Below are positions 7,195 through 12,257 of a stretch of 12,257 nucleotides of DNA, piece after piece. The notes beneath the pieces are model-generated. The model saw only the letters and a program-made list of their open reading frames with translations, did not search any database and was not told the DNA's origin. The stretch covers positions 1 through 12,257 of the forward strand of contig JBBCJM010000069.1 of the NCBI GenBank assembly GCA_037190175.1. Direction: 5' to 3'. The first letter of the stretch is position 1; each line of letters opens with the position of its first letter. The position numbers and the translations under genes were made by a program. This stretch comes from JBBCJM01 sp037190175. Its GTDB lineage: Bacteria; Pseudomonadota; Alphaproteobacteria; Rhodobacterales; Rhodobacteraceae.

Positions 7195-8541
7195 TCAGCG
7201 CGGCCAGCTGGCCTCGATGGCGTTGGCCACGTCCTGCGCCGGCCGGCCGCCCACGTAGTCGACCATCCCGGTCCAGAAGGTCCCCGCGCCCACCGCGCCG
7301 GGCATCAGGTCCGAGCCGTCGAAGCGGAAGGTGGTGGCGTTCAGCAGGATCTCCCCCATCTTGCGGTTGACCTCGGAGCCGTAGGTCTCGGAGTTGGCGC
7401 CCTTGAACGGGGTCAGGAACCCGGTCTGCGCCATCCAGATCTCGTGCGCGATGGGGGTCTTCAGGAACTCGATGAAGGTGCGGGCGTTCTCGCCGTCCTT
7501 GGTGATGAAGGCGAGCGTGCCGGCGCCCAGCACCGGCTTGCCCAGGTCCTTGCCCTCATAGGCCGGCATGTAGAAGAAGTCGGCATCCACCCCCAGCTGC
7601 GTGCCCTCGGGGAAGAACGAGGGGATGAAGGAGGCCTGGTGGTGCAGGTAGCAGCCGGGCGGCGAGGTGAAGAGCCCGGCCGGGCTGTCGCGGAAGTCGG
7701 TCGAGGCCACCGCGGCCGAGCCGCCGGCCACCATCGCGTCGTTGCGGGCGAACCAGCCGAATTCCTCGATGGCCTCGATCACCGCGGGGTCGTTGAAGGG
7801 GATCGCATGGGTGGTCCAGGCGTCATAGGTCTCGGGCGGCTGGGTGCGCAGCATCATGTCCTCGACCCAGTCGGTGGCCGGCCAGCCGGTGGCCCCGCCG
7901 GAGCCGAGGCCAATGCACCAGGGCGTGCCGCCGTCGGCGATGATCTGCTCGCTCAGCGCCTTCAACTCCTCCATGGTCTCGGGAACCTCGTAGCCCCCGT
8001 CCTCGAAGTTCTCGGGCACGTACCAGACCAGCGACTTCACGTCGATCTTGTAGGGGAAGGCGAAAAGGGCGGTATTGCCGTCCGCCCCGGCATAGCTGCC
8101 CAGGCTGACCCAGCTTTCCCCGGCCGCGTAGTTCTCCAAGAGCCAGGCCTCGGTCTCCTCGCCCAGCGGCGTGATCAGGCCCTTGGCGGCCAGGTCGGCG
8201 ATCAGCCCGGGCTGGGGCAGCACCGCGATGTCGGGGGGCGAGCCGGCCTGGGTATCGATGACGATCTGCTGCTCGTAGTTCTCGGACGACGAATAGTTCA
8301 CGGTGATCCCGGTGGCGGCGGTGAAATAGCCCAGCACGCTTTCCACCAGCACCTGGTCCTCGCCGCGCCACGGGCCGAAGACGGTCAGGCTGCCGGACTT
8401 GCCGCCGTGGGCCGCCTGGAATTCCTCGAAGCTGGCCCAGTTGAAGGCGCCCTCGCCCACGGGGAACTTCAGATCCTGCGCCCCCGCGGTGCCGGCCAAA
8501 AGCGCCAGCGCCGCCGCGCCGGCGTAAAGTTTCGCTGTCAT
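7195..8541 (-). CDS. aglE: Alpha-glucoside ABC transporter periplasmic binding protein
   Basis: This 448-residue extracellular solute-binding protein captures sugar in the periplasm and delivers it to AglF/AglG. A Sec signal peptide is plain (MTAKLYAGAAALALLAGTAG, with likely cleavage after Ala21 of the AGA motif). There is no lipobox cysteine, so the protein is soluble rather than a lipoprotein. The mature part shows features of the family: GSLTVFGPWRGEDQ (50-63), SPPDIAVLPQPG (101-112), FPYKIDVKSLVWY (162-174) and GATGWPATDW (216-225). The start at 8541 is chosen because GGGGAGGAA (8546-8554) sits just upstream and the signal peptide begins there; the frame stays open further upstream but without a fitting start. 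It is the first gene of the operon, read from the divergent control region shared with aglR. Confidence 0.93.
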   Translation of the reverse strand: MTAKLYAGAAALALLAGTAGAQDLKFPVGEGAFNWASFEEFQAAHGGKSGSLTVFGPWRGEDQVLVESVLGYFTAATGITVNYSSSENYEQQIVIDTQAGSPPDIAVLPQPGLIADLAAKGLITPLGEETEAWLLENYAAGESWVSLGSYAGADGNTALFAFPYKIDVKSLVWYVPENFEDGGYEVPETMEELKALSEQIIADGGTPWCIGLGSGGATGWPATDWVEDMMLRTQPPETYDAWTTHAIPFNDPAVIEAIEEFGWFARNDAMVAGGSAAVASTDFRDSPAGLFTSPPGCYLHHQASFIPSFFPEGTQLGVDADFFYMPAYEGKDLGKPVLGAGTLAFITKDGENARTFIEFLKTPIAHEIWMAQTGFLTPFKGANSETYGSEVNRKMGEILLNATTFRFDGSDLMPGAVGAGTFWTGMVDYVGGRPAQDVANAIEASWPR

Positions 8542-8600
8542 CGCATTCCTCCCCTGCACGCGGTTGGCGCGCTGTTCTGGCCCAAGCGTCAGAATCATGG

Positions 8601-8614
8601 TCAAACCGCTTTGG
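8601..8614. promoter_or_regulatory. LacI-type operator 1 (aglE side), probable AglR site
   Basis: TCAAACCGCTTTGG is an imperfect palindrome around a central CG, the usual layout of LacI-family operators. CAAA/TTTG match across the centre, and the mismatches are the C/C pair next to the central CG and the outermost pair. It shares the 11-mer AAACCGCTTTG with operator 2 near the aglR start. It lies about 60 bases upstream of the aglE start codon. Confidence 0.65.
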
Positions 8615-8763
8615 ATAGGCCGACAGTCGCCGATACCCCTGCGTAAGTCAATTGCAAGCTGTGCGGGGACCCCAGCTTCTCCCGCACGGGAAGCCGCTAT
8701 TCTGCAAGTGCGAAATGGCGCTGCGGCAGCGAAGGGGCCGGGCGGGCCGGAAGGTGTTTCGCT

Positions 8764-8792
8764 TTGACGCCACGGCCGGCCGATGGTTACAT
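8764..8792 (+). promoter_or_regulatory. Candidate sigma-70 promoter of aglR
   Basis: TTGACG (8764-8769) and TTACAT (8787-8792) are separated by 17 bases. The -35 is close to consensus and the -10 matches three of six positions. Transcription would begin near 8799, leaving a leader of about 35 bases that contains operator 2. Confidence 0.4.
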
Positions 8793-8803
8793 GGAACCCC
8801 GAT

Positions 8804-8817
8804 TGAAACCGCTTTGA
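8804..8817. promoter_or_regulatory. LacI-type operator 2 (aglR side), probable AglR site
   Basis: TGAAACCGCTTTGA is centred on CG with matching AAA/TTT arms and a T/A outer pair. It shares AAACCGCTTTG with operator 1, whose centre is 203 bases away. It sits just after the predicted aglR transcription start and 16 bases before the start codon, which suggests autoregulation. Confidence 0.65.
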
Positions 8818-8833
8818 CCGCCGCTTGCCCGCC

Positions 8834-9865
8834 ATGAACCTCAAGGAACTCGCCGCCAGGCTGGGCCTCTCGCCCACCACCGTCAGCCGTGCGCTGAACG
8901 GTTACCCGGAGGTGAGCGCGGCCACCCGCGAAAGGGTGCTGGCGGCGGCCAAGCGGCACAACTACCGCCCCAACGCCCGCGCGATCCGGCTGGCCACCGG
9001 CCGGGCGATGGCCTTGGGCCATGTGATCCCGCTGGCCAGCCGGCACGAGATCGTCAACCCGATCTTCGCCGACTTCATCGCCGGGGCGGGCGAGGTCTAT
9101 TCCCGCTCGGGCTACGACCTGCTGCTGTCGGTGGTGCCCGACGAGGACGAGGAGCGCACCTATCGCGAGCTGCACGCCCGCGGCGCGGTGGACGGGGTGA
9201 TCCTGCACGCGCCCCGCCACGACGATCCGCGCATCGCCATGCTGGCGGAGCTGGGGCTGCCCTTCGTGGTGCACGGCCGCTCGACCGGCTCGGATCTGCC
9301 CTATTCCTGGGTGGACGTGAACAACCGCCGCGCCTTCCGCCGGGCCACCGATTTCCTGCTGGACCTCGGTCACCGCCGCATCGGCCTCGTCAACGGGCTG
9401 GAGTTCATGGACTTCGCCATCCGCCGCCGCGGCGGCTATGTCGACGCCTTGCAGGCCCGCGGCCTGCCGGTGGACGAGCGGCTGATGGCGGCCTCGGAGA
9501 TGACCGAGACCCGCGGCTTCCGCGCCGCCGAGGCGATGCTGGCCGAGGGAGAACCGCCCACCGCCTTCGTGGTCTCCTCGATGATCTCGGCCCTGGGCGT
9601 GCGGCGGGCGGTCGAGGCGCAGGGGCTGCGGCTGGGGCGCGAGGTCTCGGTCATCATCCATGACGACGACCTGAGCTATCTCAAGAACGGCGACGACGTG
9701 CCGATCTTCACCGCCACCCGCTCTTCGGTGCGCGAGGCGGGGCGGCAGGCGGCGGCGATGCTGATCGACATGGTCTCGGGCACGACCGAAGGCCGGCGCG
9801 AGGCGATGCTGGAGGCCGAGCTGATCATCGGCCAGTCCACCGGGCCGGCCCCGGGAGGGAGGTGA
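8834..9865 (+). CDS. aglR: LacI-family transcriptional regulator of the alpha-glucoside locus
   Basis: This 343-residue DNA-binding repressor has an N-terminal helix-turn-helix at 1-25 (MNLKELAARLGLSPTTVSRA), a hinge at about 46-56 (PNARAIRLATG) with Leu53 in the place of the minor-groove leucine, and a periplasmic-binding-protein-like sugar sensor from about 60 to the end. The ATG at 8834 fits the family's usual MNLKELA start. A TTG three codons upstream is possible, but neither has a clear Shine-Dalgarno (the preceding bases are CCGCTTGCCCGCC), so translation may be weak. It is divergent from aglE and probably represses both sides through the two operators; the inducer is likely the transported alpha-glucoside. 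The 3' end overlaps or abuts the beta-glucosidase start, so the three plus-strand genes are probably one transcript. Confidence 0.9.
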   Translation: MNLKELAARLGLSPTTVSRALNGYPEVSAATRERVLAAAKRHNYRPNARAIRLATGRAMALGHVIPLASRHEIVNPIFADFIAGAGEVYSRSGYDLLLSVVPDEDEERTYRELHARGAVDGVILHAPRHDDPRIAMLAELGLPFVVHGRSTGSDLPYSWVDVNNRRAFRRATDFLLDLGHRRIGLVNGLEFMDFAIRRRGGYVDALQARGLPVDERLMAASEMTETRGFRAAEAMLAEGEPPTAFVVSSMISALGVRRAVEAQGLRLGREVSVIIHDDDLSYLKNGDDVPIFTATRSSVREAGRQAAAMLIDMVSGTTEGRREAMLEAELIIGQSTGPAPGGR

Positions 9866-9867
9866 AG

Positions 9868-11193
9868 ATGCTGCCGCAACGCGCTGATTTCCCTTCGGAC
9901 TTCCTGTTCGGGGTGGCGACCTCGGCCTATCAGATCGAGGGCCATGCGGCGGGCGGCGCCGGGCGGTGCCATTGGGACGACTTCGCCGAGACCCCGGGCA
10001 ACGTGGTGCGGGCCGAGACCGGGGCTTTGGCCTGCGACCACTATCACCGCTGGCCCGAGGATCTGGACCTGATCCGCGACGGCAACTTCGACGTCTATCG
10101 GTTCTCCGCCTCCTGGGCGCGGGTGATGCCGGACGGGCGGGCGGTGAACCCCGGGGGGCTGGATTTCTACGACCGGCTGGTGGACGGAATGCTGGAACGC
10201 GGGATCAAGCCCGCCCTGACGCTCTATCACTGGGAACTGCCCTCGGCCTTGGCCGATCTGGGCGGGTGGAGGAACCGCGACATCGCCGGCTGGTTCGCGG
10301 ACTATGCCGCGGTGGTGGCGGATCGCATAGGGGATCGCCTCTGGTCCGCCGCCCCGATCAACGAGCCCTGGTGCGTGGCCTGGCTGTCGCATTTCCTCGG
10401 GCTCCACGCGCCCGGGCTGCGCGACATCAGGGCGACGGCAAGGGCGATGCACCACGTCTGCCTGGCGCATGGCCGGGCCATCCAGGCGATGCGGGCGGCC
10501 GGCATGGGCAACCTCGGCGCGGTCTGCAACATGGAATACGCCAACCCCGCCGACGACAGCCCCGAGGCCGCGGCGGCGGCGCATCTCTACGACGGCTATT
10601 ACAACCGCTGGTTCCTGTCGGGCATGACCCGCGGCGAATACCCGGCCGAGGTCTTGCAGGGCCTCGCCCCCCACATGCCGCCCGGCTGGCAGGACGACAT
10701 GGCCACCGTCGCCGCCCCCCTGGACTGGATTGGGGTCAACTACTACACCCGCAAGATGATCGCCCCCGCCCCCGGCCCCTGGCCCGGGATCGCCGAGCTG
10801 GAGGGGCCGCTGCCCAAGACCCAGATGGGGTGGGAGATCTTCCCCGAGGGGCTGGAGTTCCTGCTGAAGCGCACCCATACCGACTATGCCCGCGGCCTGC
10901 CGATCTACGTCACCGAGAACGGCATGGCCAACCCCGACACCCCCGACCAGCCCGACGAGGCGCGCATCGCCTATCTGGCCGAGCATCTGGCGGCGGTGCG
11001 GCGCGCCATCGCGGCGGGGGCGGCGGTCAAAGGCTATTTCGCCTGGTCGCTGATGGACAACTACGAATGGTCGCTGGGCTACGAAAAGCGCTTCGGCCTG
11101 GTGCATGTGGACTTCGACAGCTTGCAGCGGCGGCCCAAGGCGTCCTACCACGCGCTGGCCCGGGCGCTGGCCCGCAACGGAGGCGCGAGATGA
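9868..11193 (+). CDS. bgl: GH1 beta-glucosidase
   Basis: This 441-residue glycoside hydrolase family 1 enzyme has the usual bacterial length and no signal peptide, so it is cytoplasmic. It hydrolyses beta-glucosides such as cellobiose; beta-galactoside activity is also common in the family. Motifs include FLFGVATSAYQIEG near residue 12, YRFSASWARV near 77, the acid/base Glu166 in INEP, the nucleophile Glu350 in VTENG, and the C-terminal GYFAWSLMDNYEWSLGYEKR. The ATG at 9868 is preferred because AGGGAGG (9856-9862) lies five bases before it. A GTG at 9862 would add two residues and overlap the aglR stop as GTGA. The end overlaps the glucokinase start by four bases (ATGA). The symbol is generic; the exact substrate cannot be read from the sequence. 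Confidence 0.92.
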   Translation: MLPQRADFPSDFLFGVATSAYQIEGHAAGGAGRCHWDDFAETPGNVVRAETGALACDHYHRWPEDLDLIRDGNFDVYRFSASWARVMPDGRAVNPGGLDFYDRLVDGMLERGIKPALTLYHWELPSALADLGGWRNRDIAGWFADYAAVVADRIGDRLWSAAPINEPWCVAWLSHFLGLHAPGLRDIRATARAMHHVCLAHGRAIQAMRAAGMGNLGAVCNMEYANPADDSPEAAAAAHLYDGYYNRWFLSGMTRGEYPAEVLQGLAPHMPPGWQDDMATVAAPLDWIGVNYYTRKMIAPAPGPWPGIAELEGPLPKTQMGWEIFPEGLEFLLKRTHTDYARGLPIYVTENGMANPDTPDQPDEARIAYLAEHLAAVRRAIAAGAAVKGYFAWSLMDNYEWSLGYEKRFGLVHVDFDSLQRRPKASYHALARALARNGGAR

Positions 11194-12173
11194 GCCTGTC
11201 GCTGGTCGCCGACATCGGCGGCACCAACACCCGCGTGGCCCTGGCCGAGGGCGCGCAGGTGCGGGTGGAAAGCATCCGCCGCTTCCGCAACGCCGAATAT
11301 CCGGGGATCGAGGCGGTGCTGGCGGCCTATCTGCGCGAGGCGGGGGTGAGCGGCCTGACCGGCGCCTGTGCGGCGGCGGCAGGGCCGGTGCATGACGGCG
11401 CGGTCACCATGACCAACCTGTTCGACGCGGCCGGAGAGCCCTGGATCATCGACGGGCGCGCGGTGCAGGCGGCGACCGGGGCGGCGTCGGTGGCGGTGCT
11501 GAACGACCTGCAGGCTCAAGGTCATGCGCTGGGCCATATCCCGGCAGCCAACCTGCGCCCGGTGATCGAGGGGCCGGCGCAGCCCGGCGCGGCCATGCTG
11601 GTGGTGGGGCTGGGCACCGGGGTCAACGCCGCCCCGGTGCATGGGGAAGGGGCCGCCCGGGTGGTGCCGCCCTCGGAATGCGGCCACGTCAACCTGCCGG
11701 TGCGGGGTGAGGAGGACCTGCGGCTGATGCGCTTCGTCGAGGCCGCGCTGGCCGGGCAGGGCGAGACGCCGCATTGCGGGGTGGAGGAGGTGCTGGCGGG
11801 CCGGGGTCTGGCCAACCTCTACGCCTTCGCCGCGGCCGAGACCGGGGCGCCCGGGGGGCTTTCGTCCGCCGAGGTGCTGGCGGCGCTGGCGGCGGACCAG
11901 CCGGTGGCGGTCCACGCCGCCGGGCTCTACACGCGGATCCTGGCGCAGGTGCTGGCGGATCTGGCGCTGATCCACCTGCCCCGGGGCGGGATCTACCTGA
12001 TCGGCGGCATGGCCCGCGCCATGTGCCCCCACTTCGCCCGCTTCGGGCTGGCCGGCCACTTCCGCGAGCCGCGCCGGGTAGACCTGCTGGAAACCGCCTT
12101 CAACGTCAGCGTGGTGGAAGACGACTACGCCGCACTCACCGGCTGCGCGGTGCATCTGGTGGGGCGGGGGTAG
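11190..12173 (+). CDS. glk: Glucokinase (Glk family, non-ROK)
   Basis: This 327-residue kinase phosphorylates glucose to glucose-6-phosphate with ATP in the cytoplasm. It shows the phosphate-binding loop ADIGGTNTR (7-15), MTN (74-76), the catalytic base Asp106 in LNDLQAQ, the adenosine-side loop VVGLGTG (138-144), glucose-binding Glu163 and His166 in SECGH, and a further Glu199 in VEEVLAG. The usual SEGGH reads SECGH here, with Cys164 in place of Gly. There is no ROK zinc motif, so this is the E. coli Glk type. GGAGG (11179-11183) sets the ATG, which overlaps the beta-glucosidase stop by four bases. It would trap glucose released by both AglA and the GH1 enzyme, feeding the Entner-Doudoroff or pentose phosphate route. 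It is followed within 16 bases by a very long hairpin. Confidence 0.93.
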   Translation: MSLSLVADIGGTNTRVALAEGAQVRVESIRRFRNAEYPGIEAVLAAYLREAGVSGLTGACAAAAGPVHDGAVTMTNLFDAAGEPWIIDGRAVQAATGAASVAVLNDLQAQGHALGHIPAANLRPVIEGPAQPGAAMLVVGLGTGVNAAPVHGEGAARVVPPSECGHVNLPVRGEEDLRLMRFVEAALAGQGETPHCGVEEVLAGRGLANLYAFAAAETGAPGGLSSAEVLAALAADQPVAVHAAGLYTRILAQVLADLALIHLPRGGIYLIGGMARAMCPHFARFGLAGHFREPRRVDLLETAFNVSVVEDDYAALTGCAVHLVGRG

Positions 12174-12188
12174 GGGGCCCTTGTCGGC

Positions 12189-12257
12189 CGCTCTTCAAGC
12201 CTGTCGGCTTTCATCGCTGGACGCGGAAGCGATGAAAGCCGGCAGGCTTGAAGAGCG
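12189..12257. repeat. 30-bp-stem hairpin after glk, ending at the window edge (probable terminator)
   Basis: Bases 12189-12218 and 12228-12257 are inverted copies matching at 29 of 30 positions around a nine-base loop (GGACGCGGA). The one mismatch, T12204 with G12242, is a U-G wobble in RNA, so the transcript stem is unbroken. It starts 15 bases after the glucokinase stop, the right place for an operon terminator, but it is far longer than a normal intrinsic terminator. Any T-run would lie outside the window. A dispersed palindromic repeat is an equally good reading. Confidence 0.75.

Larger units (their letters stand above)
8542..8833. promoter_or_regulatory. Divergent control region between aglE and aglR
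   Basis: This 292-base non-coding gap holds the starts of both transcription units. It contains two LacI-type operators, a fair promoter for aglR and a weak candidate for aglE. The aglE candidate, on the minus strand, is TTGCAA (8657-8652) and TATCGG (8635-8630) with a 16-base spacer, which would start transcription near 8622, just before operator 1. An alternative -35 is TTGACT (8651-8646), but it lacks a good -10. No convincing coding sequence is present. Confidence 0.7.

Noticed and set aside
8652..8837. 61-codon open frame in the divergent control region
   Set aside because: It spans the aglR promoter and operator 2, has no ribosome binding site and resembles no known protein.
8542..8880. 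In-frame upstream extension of aglE
   Set aside because: It would cross the operators and the aglR start; the signal peptide and Shine-Dalgarno fix the start at 8541.
9966..11189. In-frame upstream extension of glk through the beta-glucosidase gene
   Set aside because: Out of frame with the GH1 gene; the glucokinase phosphate loop begins right after the ATG at 11190, which has its own GGAGG.
1..12257. Novel defence, mobile or CRISPR system
   Set aside because: No transposase, integrase, nuclease, toxin, repeat-spacer array or phage gene was seen; all complete genes belong to known metabolic, transport or regulatory families.

Overview
The window is very GC-rich, with strong GC3 codon use and GGAGG-type ribosome binding sites. 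Gene content, protein sequences and intergenic repeat style point to an alphaproteobacterium, most likely of the Rhodobacteraceae/Rhodobacterales. This is inferred from sequence character, not from a database match.

Layout. (1) Bases 1-919, minus strand: the first 306 residues of an exported protein with a discoidin-like N-terminal half; the gene runs off the left edge just as an OmpA-like domain begins. (2) 1035-1991, plus strand: a ureohydrolase of the agmatinase/arginase fold. (3) 1992-2240: a gap between convergent genes, filled with three inverted-repeat structures. (4) 8541 down to 2241, minus strand: a five-gene operon matching the alpha-glucoside uptake locus aglE-aglF-aglG-aglA-aglK described in Sinorhizobium meliloti, namely binding protein, two permeases, GH13 alpha-glucosidase and ATPase. 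(5) 8542-8833: a divergent control region with two matching LacI-type operators. (6) 8834-12173, plus strand: the LacI-family regulator aglR, a GH1 beta-glucosidase and a glucokinase, joined by 3-4 base stop/start overlaps or an equally tight junction. (7) 12189-12257: a 30-bp-stem hairpin ending exactly at the window edge.

How it works together. AglE binds alpha-glucosides in the periplasm. AglF and AglG form the membrane channel and AglK powers it. AglA hydrolyses the imported sugar in the cytoplasm, and the downstream GH1 enzyme does the same for beta-linked glucosides. The glucokinase traps the released glucose as glucose-6-phosphate. AglR probably represses both divergent units through operators placed just after each predicted transcription start.

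I see no mobile element, CRISPR array, RNA gene or defence system. The coding content is a known type of catabolic locus. The points of interest are its regulatory and structural DNA: the operators, the intercistronic stem, the paired inverted elements and the terminal palindrome.
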